Origin: WJMT01 sp964624145
Lineage (GTDB): Bacteria; Acidobacteriota; Aminicenantia; Aminicenantales; Aminicenantaceae
Reading direction: 5' to 3'
Assembly (NCBI GenBank): GCA_964624145.1
Contig: CAZUXT010000013.1
Coordinates: 1-64,000, forward strand
Length of the DNA: 64,000 bases
Shown piece by piece: positions 1 through 7,884 of the stretch. The notes beneath the pieces are model-generated. The model made no database searches. It saw nothing but the letters and a program-made list of their open reading frames with translations, and was not told where the DNA came from. Position 1 is the first letter of the stretch. Every line of letters begins with the position of its first letter. Made by a program: the position numbers and the translations under genes.

Positions 1-1
1 C

Positions 2-160
2 CAGGTGCGTAAAACTATGCGCCGATCCGTGCGTAATTTATCACGCCTCTTAACAACACTCTTAACTGCCGACAAATCTCTTCAGCAACGCATACAATCC
101 CATCCGCTTCTTAAATGGAAAGCTCTTAATGTGAAACGTCAAAAAGAAAGGATCATCTAG
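2..160 (+). CDS. C-terminal fragment of an unidentified basic protein (cut by window edge)
   Basis: An open frame enters from the left edge and ends at TAG 158-160, giving 52 residues rich in Arg, Lys and Gln. No start lies inside the window and no motif is recognisable. The basic, leucine-containing tail could belong to a DNA-binding protein such as a transposase, but that is a guess. The bases from 161 to 231 show nothing further. It is convergent with the next gene. Confidence 0.3.
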   Translation, partial: QVRKTMRRSVRNLSRLLTTLLTADKSLQQRIQSHPLLKWKALNVKRQKERII

Positions 161-231
161 CTGCTCAAATATCTTTGTTTATGGAGACTATTTTAACTGG
201 TTTGTTTCAATAAGTGTATATTAAAAAAGAA

Positions 232-1095
232 TTAGAACTGGAGATTAAGGCTTACCTTTATTTCTGGCTTTTTTTGATAATCTATTCCGCCTGCTATGCT
301 ATAGCTAAGATTAAGATTGTCAGCTATTTTCTGGCCTGCCAGGCCCAAGTCCAGCCCTGTCAAGTCCTTATTAAGCATGTTAGCATTAGCTATGAATTGC
401 ATGTTTCCAATCCTGTAACTTAATCCAAGATTAGTTGCCTTGCTATTGTCAAATGCCCTGTAAGCCTGGCTAATAAAAGCACCAATATTATTAAAATTAA
501 CATCAGCCCGGACCATTACATTGTCCTTGTTAACAGCAACACTAGCATCAAATATTTTTCCATCATAGCCTGCATTCAGGAATATGTTATTCTCAGGGCA
601 TAACAGGTTATTCACAAGCAAATTAATGTTTGTGTTTCTTGTTGGCTTTATTCCTGTCTCAAATGCTATTTGTTTGTTAAAACTGCTCCCCATGTACCTT
701 AACTTAAAATCAAGAGCGCCATCCAGAAGCCTCTGGTTATAGCCTGCCCTTAGAATCTTGTTTGTCAAATCAAAATATCCTGAAATACTCCCATTATCAA
801 GAGCATAATCTGCTCCAAATCCCAGATTCACATCACTCCCTTTGCCAGACATGCTTGCCCTTAGATTAGCTTTTTTTCCAATCTGGACACTCTTGCTCAG
901 GCTTGCATTCCTGTTTTCAGTACGCATCGCACCCGGATTTCTAATAGTGTTACTGGCTGCAGCTCTTTGTGCTGAAGTTTCAGAAGCATACCAGTATGTT
1001 CCTGCATCTGCATTCGCATATAACAACAGAACATCCTTTCCTAAATCTGTCAAGCCTTCTCCGTTCAATAATTCAAAATATGTAATACTCCCCAT
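232..1095 (-). CDS. Beta-strand-rich C-terminal part of a frameshifted envelope protein
   Basis: This 287-residue frame is rich in alternating short strands (for example repeated N-x-N and G-Y-x patterns) and ends in Leu-Gln-Phe, a terminal aromatic residue as in many outer-membrane beta barrels. It has no signal peptide. Its first codons overlap the end of the upstream frame (1073-2347) by 23 bases. Removing one G from the GGGG run near 1086-1090 joins the two frames into one protein of about 704 residues, so this is most likely the C-terminal half of one gene and not a separate protein. Function unknown. A porin-like or autotransporter-like role would fit the barrel-like end but has no motif support. 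Confidence 0.5.
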   Translation of the reverse strand: MGSITYFELLNGEGLTDLGKDVLLLYANADAGTYWYASETSAQRAAASNTIRNPGAMRTENRNASLSKSVQIGKKANLRASMSGKGSDVNLGFGADYALDNGSISGYFDLTNKILRAGYNQRLLDGALDFKLRYMGSSFNKQIAFETGIKPTRNTNINLLVNNLLCPENNIFLNAGYDGKIFDASVAVNKDNVMVRADVNFNNIGAFISQAYRAFDNSKATNLGLSYRIGNMQFIANANMLNKDLTGLDLGLAGQKIADNLNLSYSIAGGIDYQKKPEIKVSLNLQF

Positions 1096-2347
1096 GGTGG
1101 GTAAGCCCGCCCATCATTTCTGAAAAGGTTGTGTAAAACTTGACATTCTCAGCTCTTCCAGGCAAATACAAGCTAGCACGAGTTATTTTATTGCCATTTA
1201 AAGTTTCACCATGGCTCGATTCAATAGAAGCAATATCTTTCAGGTCAATATCCATTCTTGTTCCTGAGGCATCTGTTGTCTGAGGGTTTAGTGTTAATCT
1301 CCCATGAGCTGCATTGGTTATGTTTGTGCAGTTCTTTTCTATCACCCTTTTTGCTTCTGATATGTCTCCGCCCCAGACATTATTAATAACAACTGGAAGA
1401 GTTCCTCCAGCAGAAATATCAAACTTATACATGCCAATACCTTTATCAACATATTTCTTTGCTTCATTAACAGGTATCTCTTTGTCTAACTTAATCAAAT
1501 ACACTGTCCTGTCTGAATTAACAGTTACAGGAGAGCTGAAATCCCTGAAATCCCTCTTCTCTATATTAGGCTTGCTGCTTCCAGTTCCCTCTCTTACAAA
1601 AAGTATTTTATCCCATACAGAAGGATCTGTAAAATTAACTTCAAAGCTTCCGGTTCCTATGTCTGTAACAGTATACTCCCCGTTTGAAGCATTATAATGA
1701 TTAGAGCCGATTAAAATATTAGCATCAGGCACTATTTCCAAGCTTCCATCTCTTTCTAATTTATAGCATTTAACAGTCAAATCAGGATTAACAATAACAT
1801 GATTCCCATCATCATCTCCATTCTTCTTTTTAAAGTTGAAATCAAACCATTCGCCGTCTGACAGGCCGTCAGCAAGAATATAACCGCCAACAAGCGCGCC
1901 TATGACATACAGCCATGTGTTCTTGCCTTTCTTCTTCTCAACTTTAGTATCATCAGCATCATTAACCTTGTCCTCTAGTGTCTTGGCTTCTTCTCCTTTT
2001 TTCAGGTCATTCTCATAAATTGGGGTGAACGTGTCTTTCTCCATGTTATAAGTGTATTTTACCAGCTTGCCCTTGCCATTATAGCCATATAACTCAGAAA
2101 TCTGTTTTTCAAGATTATTAAGACCATAACCTTCCATGTTAACAGAAGAATCATTTGTTTTGTCAGGATTTTCAGGTTTAGATGGATTATACGCTTCTTC
2201 TTGCTCTGCTGCTTCTTTTTCATTGTTTGATTTACCAAACAGATTATTGCCAGCAGTATAAAGCCAGAGCATTGAGCCGATCAATCCTGCTGCTATAGTT
2301 TTTTTCCCTTTACGTTTTAACCTGTCCATTAGATCTTTCTTTGTCAT
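1073..2347 (-). CDS. N-terminal part of a frameshifted membrane-anchored protein
   Basis: The start is placed at ATG 2347 (MTKKDLMDRLKRKGKK...). The longer frame to 2431 would read into the terminal repeat of a MITE-like element. A basic N-terminus is followed by a hydrophobic stretch (about residues 17-33), then a low-complexity Glu/Lys/Asn-rich region, a second hydrophobic segment (WLYVIGALVGGYILADG) and a beta-rich region. The frame ends a few codons after a Leu-Thr-His-His-Gly sequence, where the other frame (232-1095) continues the chain. The GGGG run at the junction suggests a one-base insertion, either genuine or a sequencing error. No family recognised. The MITE sits about 60 bases upstream. 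Confidence 0.5.
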   Translation of the reverse strand: MTKKDLMDRLKRKGKKTIAAGLIGSMLWLYTAGNNLFGKSNNEKEAAEQEEAYNPSKPENPDKTNDSSVNMEGYGLNNLEKQISELYGYNGKGKLVKYTYNMEKDTFTPIYENDLKKGEEAKTLEDKVNDADDTKVEKKKGKNTWLYVIGALVGGYILADGLSDGEWFDFNFKKKNGDDDGNHVIVNPDLTVKCYKLERDGSLEIVPDANILIGSNHYNASNGEYTVTDIGTGSFEVNFTDPSVWDKILFVREGTGSSKPNIEKRDFRDFSSPVTVNSDRTVYLIKLDKEIPVNEAKKYVDKGIGMYKFDISAGGTLPVVINNVWGGDISEAKRVIEKNCTNITNAAHGRLTLNPQTTDASGTRMDIDLKDIASIESSHGETLNGNKITRASLYLPGRAENVKFYTTFSEMMGGLTHHGEYYIF

Positions 2348-2408
2348 ATTAGATTTCCCATCACCACACTTCTTACCAAAATTAAAGCATAAATTCAAAC
2401 AATTTATA

Positions 2409-2642
2409 GGGGACGCTCCATAAGGTACCACCCTATATTACTGAATCCGTTGGATATTAAAAAATATTCCAGATTGTCTCCCTCTGAACTATTTCCATTT
2501 AATACACCACCGCAATCCTGCAGACGTAAGTCCCTATATGAGTGGGTTCCCACGAGGCAGGACAAGGGAAGATTACATTCCGGCAGTAAGACACCTACAT
2601 AAATGCGGGATTTTATAGGGTGGTACCTTATGGGATGTCCCC
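2409..2642. mobile_element. MITE-like element, copy 1
   Basis: A 234 bp element starts ggggacgctccataa and ends with a near-perfect inverted copy of its first 29 bases (27 of 29 match in the best comparison). Two further copies in the same orientation lie at 42630-42861 and 57551-57782. It encodes no transposase, so it is a non-autonomous, MITE-like repeat. This copy is the most diverged in the right half and lies between the AI-2E permease gene and the frameshifted envelope gene. No clear target-site duplication is visible. Confidence 0.75.
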
Positions 2643-2652
2643 GGAGTTGCTT

Positions 2653-3675
2653 TTAATCCTTGCTCATGAAAGCAGCCACAAACTGCATACCGGGGATATT
2701 GTGGAACACGATTTTGATAATGGCTGTGATCGGAACGGCCAGGATCATCCCAGGCAATCCCCACAGCCAGCCCCAGAAGAAAAGAACGAAAAGAACAACC
2801 AGAGGGCTGAGCCCTAATCCATGCCCCATGAGTCTTGGTTCAAGAATATTAGCCATTATGAGCTGGATAGCTGTGAGGATAACCAATATCCAAAAAGCAG
2901 GCCATAGTGTTTCGAACTGGAATACAGCGATGGCAACAGGAAAAGCCGTAGCAATAAAAGAACCTATGTTCGGGATATAATTGAGAAGAAATGTCAAAAA
3001 TCCGAAGATTATAGCAAAATCCACTCCAAAAAAAAGAAGCGCGATGAACGCAAACACTCCTGTGAAAAAACTCACGATTGTTTTTATGACAAGATACTTC
3101 TGCACCTGTTTATCAATATTATTGATGATAATATTGGCTTTTTCTGCTCTTTTTTTATCAAGATATTTCTGAATTTTAAGTTTGACCCTTCCTCTTCCGG
3201 CTAAAATGAAAACCAGGAATATCAGCACCAGAAACAGGTTTGACATAAAAGAGAAAAACGGTCCCATAGAAGAGCTGAGTATCCTTCCTATCCTGTTCAG
3301 GTCGAACTCCCCCAGCCAGTCAATGGTACCGATTTTTAACTGAGGGAGATTGAGCTTTGTGAAAATCGATGCCATTATACTGTTCATCTTTTCCCCATAT
3401 TTGGGAAATTCCGCTGCAAACGTTTTTCCTGTTGAATAAAAAAGAGAACCTAATAAATAGATAATAAAAAAGGTAAAAAGAAGAATAAAAATGATGGAGA
3501 TAATTCTCGGTATCTTAATTTTAGTAAGAAAATCCAGTGCCGGATAAAGTATAAATGACAGGAAAATGGCAAGGAAAAAAGGAAAAAGAACAGGCTTTGC
3601 AAGCCTCAGAACAACACCGATTATGAAAACAACAATGATAACCAGTGATACGGTGGCGACTTTATTGTCTTCCAT
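2653..3675 (-). CDS. AI-2E family (PerM/UPF0118) membrane transporter
   Basis: A 340-residue polytopic membrane protein with the AI-2E/PerM layout: two N-terminal hydrophobic segments, an amphipathic middle region, then a cluster of C-terminal helices with the family's Pro/Gly-rich sequences (FLTFLLNYIPNIGSF and GLPGMILAVPITAIIK). Family members are inner-membrane permeases or sodium/proton antiporters. The substrate cannot be read from sequence, and autoinducer-2 export should not be assumed. It is transcribed away from the diguanylate cyclase at 3845, and its stop codon is 11 bases from MITE copy 1. Confidence 0.85.
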   Translation of the reverse strand: MEDNKVATVSLVIIVVFIIGVVLRLAKPVLFPFFLAIFLSFILYPALDFLTKIKIPRIISIIFILLFTFFIIYLLGSLFYSTGKTFAAEFPKYGEKMNSIMASIFTKLNLPQLKIGTIDWLGEFDLNRIGRILSSSMGPFFSFMSNLFLVLIFLVFILAGRGRVKLKIQKYLDKKRAEKANIIINNIDKQVQKYLVIKTIVSFFTGVFAFIALLFFGVDFAIIFGFLTFLLNYIPNIGSFIATAFPVAIAVFQFETLWPAFWILVILTAIQLIMANILEPRLMGHGLGLSPLVVLFVLFFWGWLWGLPGMILAVPITAIIKIVFHNIPGMQFVAAFMSKD

Positions 3676-3805
3676 TAATGACCCCGATAAACATAGACAT
3701 TATAGTAAAATTTGGCTTCTTAATCCAGCCTATCTTTTCCTCTCCTTGAATCATCTAGCCAGACCGGATGATGCCAGTGTGCCCAGATATCACCCTAAAA
3801 GATTA

Positions 3806-3835
3806 TTGACATTGTGTTCCTACAAAAACTAAAAT
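3806..3835 (+). promoter_or_regulatory. Promoter of the receiver-GGDEF gene
   Basis: TTGACA at 3806-3811, an 18-base spacer, TAAAAT at 3830-3835. The ATG is at 3845, so the predicted transcription start falls within about 3 bases of the start codon, and no Shine-Dalgarno sequence precedes it. Confidence 0.55.
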
Positions 3836-3844
3836 GATAAAAAA

Positions 3845-4780
3845 ATGAAAATTCTCATCGCTGAAGACGATATCATATCAAGCAAAGCCCTTGAAGGCTA
3901 TTTAAACAAATGGGGATATAATTCTACGGTCACAAATAACGGCAAACAGGCTTGGGAAGCCTTTCAAGCCAATATCCATACTGTATATAGTAATGAAAGC
4001 AAGTCTTTCCGCATTGCGATCCTTGACTGGGAAATGCCGGGTATGGATGGGATCGAACTCTGTAAAAAAATACGCCGCCTGTCAAAGGTAGAAAAAGAAA
4101 TATATGTCTACATAATATTATTGACCGGAAAAGACAGCCAGGAAGAAATCATAAAAGGCTTGTCAGCAGGAGCTGATGATTATATCACCAAGCCTTTTGA
4201 TTTTATGGAACTGAGGGTCAGGCTAAAAAATGCGGAAAGAATCATCCTTACTCAGGATAGAGAACGCCAGCGCGCAACAACTGACAGTTTGACCCAGCTG
4301 TGGAGCCGAAACAAAATCATTGAATTTTTAAGCGAAGAGACAGAACGAGAAGGAAGGTACGGGGAAATAACGGGTTTGATCATGGTAGACATCGATTTTT
4401 TTAAAAAAGTTAACGACTCTTACGGACATCTTGTCGGTGACCAGGTCCTGAAAACAGTAGCAGAAAGACTTAAAAATTCAATGCGGAGATATGACAAAAT
4501 AGGGCGCTTTGGAGGAGATGAATTCATTGCTGTTTTTCCAAGATGCGGACACAAACAGATGAAAGGCGTAGCTGAAAGACTGAGAACATCTGTATGCAAT
4601 AAAAAGATCAATACAGAGGCAGGCCCTTTAAAAATAACCGTCAGCATAGGAGGCACCTGTTCAGAAAACCTTCCATCCATATCCTGTGAAAAATTAATCA
4701 AAACCAGCGACGATGCTCTCCTTAAAGCAAAAGGCAAAGGCCGGAATACCTCAGTCATTATCCCCATAGAATTAAAATAG
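3845..4780 (+). CDS. Response regulator with GGDEF output (diguanylate cyclase)
   Basis: 311 residues. Residues 1-130 form a CheY-like receiver: acidic pair D8-D9, phosphoacceptor D61 in LDWEMPGMDG, T94 and K116. Residues about 145-310 form a GGDEF domain with an intact GGDEF at 223-227 and an RxxD inhibitory site (R214-R-Y-D217) five residues before it, so the enzyme should make c-di-GMP and be product-inhibited. This is a PleD-like architecture with one receiver. No cognate histidine kinase lies beside it. The gene stands alone, divergent from the AI-2E permease. A PilZ protein at 18954 is a possible effector. Confidence 0.92.
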   Translation: MKILIAEDDIISSKALEGYLNKWGYNSTVTNNGKQAWEAFQANIHTVYSNESKSFRIAILDWEMPGMDGIELCKKIRRLSKVEKEIYVYIILLTGKDSQEEIIKGLSAGADDYITKPFDFMELRVRLKNAERIILTQDRERQRATTDSLTQLWSRNKIIEFLSEETEREGRYGEITGLIMVDIDFFKKVNDSYGHLVGDQVLKTVAERLKNSMRRYDKIGRFGGDEFIAVFPRCGHKQMKGVAERLRTSVCNKKINTEAGPLKITVSIGGTCSENLPSISCEKLIKTSDDALLKAKGKGRNTSVIIPIELK

Positions 4781-4826
4781 TCCCCATCTTGCGGTCAAAT
4801 CAAAAAAAGAATCAGACAGGCTATGA

Positions 4827-5729
4827 TTAATCTTTCACATTCTCTATCATCCCAGATAAGTATTTTTGTCCTGTTTCCTTGAAAGAATCATCGATTTCCA
4901 ATACGCCAAAAATATATTTTCCTTTCCGGGCTAAAAGAATGTTTTCATAATAACGGTCTTTTATATGAAATCCATAGGGAGTCTCTTTTATATCCTGGCC
5001 TTCTTTGGACTTCACATATTTCTCTAACATCTGTTTGGCTTCCGCCTCATCCTTCCCAACTATAAGAAAGCAACTGAACTCATTCTCGCCCAAATGATAA
5101 TCAGCGGTAAATCCAGAATGAAGGAAGTCATATCCTAAAAAATTACTCAAAATAAATCGTTCCGAATTTTTGACCAATCCCTGTTCCGGAAAGAGCTCTA
5201 TCTCTGAAGGGAATCGATGTTCTCCCGGAACCTTTTCTGATATCTTTTCCGAAAAATTCTTTAAATAATCACCTGTCTCATCACCGCATTCGAATGACAT
5301 GAGCTTGGCATAGTATCTTCCTGTCAGGAAAATCAGTGTTCCTTGTTCTAAATATCCCTGCGTTCCAATGGAAATAAAATGGCTATCAGGATATCTTTCT
5401 GAACTGTAAATTCCAAAACCATTTTTGTCATCTCCCATATCATAAATCTCTAAAACCACATCACAGTCCTTATCTTTGATCTTATATTCAGCGACAATGA
5501 GTTCTTTGAATCCATATGAGATATAACTTTCCGCAGCCCCGTTTATATACTCAAAAAGGTTCTCCGTGTGATAAATTTGCGGAGAATCCACAAGAGTCCA
5601 GGATTCCAGTTCAGGAAGCAGACTTTTTACAGAACTTTCCTCCTCACTATAGACCGGGCTTATACATAGAAAAGCTATCAAAAGGAAATTCATTAACAAA
5701 CAAACAGGATGGTTTCTCTTTAAATCCAT
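4827..5729 (-). CDS. Exported DUF6599-type protein
   Basis: 300 residues with a clear signal peptide (hydrophobic core within residues 10-26, ending near SPVYSEE). The mature part contains the sequence signature I associate with DUF6599 proteins: an early ENLFEYINGAAESY stretch, then EIYDMGDDKNGFGIYS and a GTLIFLTGRYYAKLM segment. The family is uncharacterised and is found mostly in environmental bacteria. It is probably periplasmic or cell-surface. It is convergent with the GGDEF gene and divergent from the DUF362 gene. No catalytic motif is evident. Confidence 0.7.
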   Translation of the reverse strand: MDLKRNHPVCLLMNFLLIAFLCISPVYSEEESSVKSLLPELESWTLVDSPQIYHTENLFEYINGAAESYISYGFKELIVAEYKIKDKDCDVVLEIYDMGDDKNGFGIYSSERYPDSHFISIGTQGYLEQGTLIFLTGRYYAKLMSFECGDETGDYLKNFSEKISEKVPGEHRFPSEIELFPEQGLVKNSERFILSNFLGYDFLHSGFTADYHLGENEFSCFLIVGKDEAEAKQMLEKYVKSKEGQDIKETPYGFHIKDRYYENILLARKGKYIFGVLEIDDSFKETGQKYLSGMIENVKD

Positions 5730-5789
5730 GTGTCCTCTCCATAGCAGTTATTTATCTTTAATATAAGCATAAACAGTCTTTTGAGTCAA

Positions 5790-5818
5790 TTGACATAAAG
5801 CCACATTCGTTGTAGTTT
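5790..5818 (+). promoter_or_regulatory. Promoter of the DUF362-amrS operon
   Basis: TTGACA (5790-5795), 17-base spacer, TAGTTT (5813-5818). An AGAAAGAG purine stretch precedes the ATG at 5831. Confidence 0.45.
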
Positions 5819-5830
5819 TAAAGAAAGAGA

Positions 5831-6721
5831 ATGTCCAAAGTCATTGTTATTCGAACCAAAAACATATACAACTCAAACGAGGAGGTAAACTCCGAAAAAA
5901 TCAATAATTTATATAAGAGAGGATTCCATCTGCTGACTGGATTTAAAGACAGCAAAAACAGCATAAAAGCACTTTTGACTACAGAAAAAAAAACAGGGAT
6001 AAAAATAAACACCATTGGCGGAAGAAGCCTTTCCACCCGGCCAAAAGTGTCCCTTTCCCTTGCGGATTACCTTATTGAGGGAGGCTTTCAGGAAAAAGAC
6101 ATTCTCATATGGGACAGAACAAACCGTGAACTCAGGGATGCTGACTACAGTTTGAATATGAACCTGAGAGGAATAAAGATTTTTGGAACGGATTCAAATA
6201 CCATAGGATACGATAATAGCCTCACCGTTCACCGGAGCATAGGCAGCCGGTTCTCCTCCATACAATCTGGCATTATCTCACAATCAATCAGCCTGGCCAT
6301 TCTTAAAGACCACGGATTAGCCGGCATAACCGCTGGCATGAAGAACTATTTTGGTTCCATTCACAATCCTAATAAATATCACGATTCTAACTGCAATCCT
6401 TTTGTAGCTGACCTGTTTGACACAACTGCGATCCGCGAAAAACACAAACTCACTGTCATTGATGCCTTGACAGTACAGTTCCATAAAGGGCCAGCCTATC
6501 ATTCCCTCTGGGCAGAAAATTACGGAGGCTTGATTATAAGCACAGATCCTGTGGCTGCTGACTATATCGGCTGGCAGGTTATTGAAGAACTGAGAAAAAA
6601 ACACGGTCTCCCCTCTCTAAAGGAAGAGAACAGAGAGCCTCTTTACATTAAAACCGCAGAGGAGTTGGGTCTGGGCTCTGCGGATCCGGCGAATATCAAT
6701 ATAATAAAAGAGGAAATCTGA
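5831..6721 (+). CDS. DUF362 domain-containing protein
   Basis: 296 residues. The central and C-terminal parts match the DUF362 pattern: an IKINTIGGRSLSTRP stretch early, SISLAILKDHGLAGITAGMKNYFG in the middle, and a late ISTDPVAADYIGWQVIEELR sequence resembling the family's D-P-V-A-x-D motif. No Fe-S cysteine pattern is present, unlike DUF362 proteins that carry ferredoxin tails. The family is often annotated as Fe-S-associated of unknown function. Its TGA overlaps the ATG of the next gene (TGATG), so translation of the two is probably coupled and a functional link with the radical SAM protein is likely. Confidence 0.75.
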   Translation: MSKVIVIRTKNIYNSNEEVNSEKINNLYKRGFHLLTGFKDSKNSIKALLTTEKKTGIKINTIGGRSLSTRPKVSLSLADYLIEGGFQEKDILIWDRTNRELRDADYSLNMNLRGIKIFGTDSNTIGYDNSLTVHRSIGSRFSSIQSGIISQSISLAILKDHGLAGITAGMKNYFGSIHNPNKYHDSNCNPFVADLFDTTAIREKHKLTVIDALTVQFHKGPAYHSLWAENYGGLIISTDPVAADYIGWQVIEELRKKHGLPSLKEENREPLYIKTAEELGLGSADPANINIIKEEI

Positions 6722-7842
6722 TGAAAAGGCGAAATTTTCTGAAATTCTCAGCTGCCGCAGGCCTGACTCCAAAAAAATGCCTGCTCCCTTTTGCATCCGA
6801 TCTTTTTTCTTTTTCCAATGAATCAAACCTATCAAATGTTGAAGCCAGATACTACAAAAAGCTCCCTGACAGAGAGATAGAATGCCATCTCTGCCCGCGG
6901 TTTTGCAAACTGGGGGATAAAGAGAGAGGCTACTGCGGAGTAAGAGAAAATAGAGGAGGAATATATTACACACTGGTTTATGGAAAAGCCTGCGCCGTTC
7001 ATGTGGATCCCATTGAAAAAAAGCCTCTTTTCCATTTTTTACCAAAAACCACAGCCCTTTCCATAGCCACTGCAGGATGTAATGTGAACTGCAAATTCTG
7101 TCAGAACTGGGAGATCTCTCAAGTGAGACCCGAACAAATCACCCACATCGACCTCCCTCCTGAATCAGTGGTCACAACAGCGGAAAAAAACAACTGTCCC
7201 AGCATTGCGTACACTTATTCCGAGCCCGTGGTATTCTTTGAATACATGTATGACACTTCCCTGGAAGCCAGAAGAAGAGGAATCAAAAACGTTGTGATAA
7301 CCGGAGCTCATGTCAATCCTGAACCTTTCAAGGATCTTCTGGAAGTGGTGGACGGGGTCAAGATAGACCTTAAAGCTTTTAACCAAGACTTTTATACCAA
7401 ATATGTCAGAGGCAAGCTCCAACCTGTACTGGATGCCATTGTGATTGCCTCTAAAAGTCACGTGTGGCTGGAAATCGTCTATCTTGTCATCCCCACTTTA
7501 AATGACACGGTTTCGGAAATACACAAGATGTGCCGCTGGATAAAAAATGAAATAGGTCCTGATATCCCTCTGCATTTTTCCCGTTTTTATCCTTATTATT
7601 TAATGAAAAATCTCCCTCCCACTCCAATATCGACTCTGGAAAAACTCAGAAACACGGCTCTGGAGGATGGTTTGAATTATGTGTATATTGGCAACATCCC
7701 GGCTCATGAAGCGGAAAATACTTACTGTCCTCACTGCGGTGAAATTATTGTAAACCGGACAGGCTATCTTATAGGAAAAATAAACATTAAAAACGGGCGG
7801 TGCGTGTTCTGCGGTCATGAAATCCCTGGTTTCTGGACCTAA
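6721..7842 (+). CDS. amrS: AmrS-type radical SAM protein (AmmeMemoRadiSam family)
   Basis: 373 residues. The radical SAM cluster motif is C120-x3-C124-x2-C127. It is preceded by a Cys-rich segment (C55, C58, C62, C72) and followed by a C-terminal zinc-ribbon-like pair (CPHC and CVFC). This layout matches AmrS, the radical SAM member of the AMMECR1/Memo/RadiSam trio, related to pyruvate-formate-lyase activases. The family's substrate is unknown. No AMMECR1 or Memo gene is present in the window. The N-terminus (MKRRNFLKFSAAAG) looks like a twin-arginine motif, odd for a SAM enzyme, although the hydrophobic stretch after it is short. It is coupled to DUF362 upstream and followed after 42 bases by the spermidine-synthase-like gene. 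Confidence 0.82.
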   Translation: MKRRNFLKFSAAAGLTPKKCLLPFASDLFSFSNESNLSNVEARYYKKLPDREIECHLCPRFCKLGDKERGYCGVRENRGGIYYTLVYGKACAVHVDPIEKKPLFHFLPKTTALSIATAGCNVNCKFCQNWEISQVRPEQITHIDLPPESVVTTAEKNNCPSIAYTYSEPVVFFEYMYDTSLEARRRGIKNVVITGAHVNPEPFKDLLEVVDGVKIDLKAFNQDFYTKYVRGKLQPVLDAIVIASKSHVWLEIVYLVIPTLNDTVSEIHKMCRWIKNEIGPDIPLHFSRFYPYYLMKNLPPTPISTLEKLRNTALEDGLNYVYIGNIPAHEAENTYCPHCGEIIVNRTGYLIGKINIKNGRCVFCGHEIPGFWT

Positions 7843-7884
7843 ACCGAAGGATTCATTCATCTCCGGATGAACAGGAATCAAGGC

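Noticed and set aside
1073..1095. Programmed ribosomal frameshift between the two overlapping frames
   Set aside because: The needed shift at CAT-GGG-G has no known slippery pattern or downstream structure; a one-base error or mutation in GGGG is simpler.
2347..2431. N-terminal extension of the frameshifted envelope gene
   Set aside because: It would begin inside the MITE terminal repeat; ATG 2347 gives a normal basic-plus-hydrophobic N-terminus.
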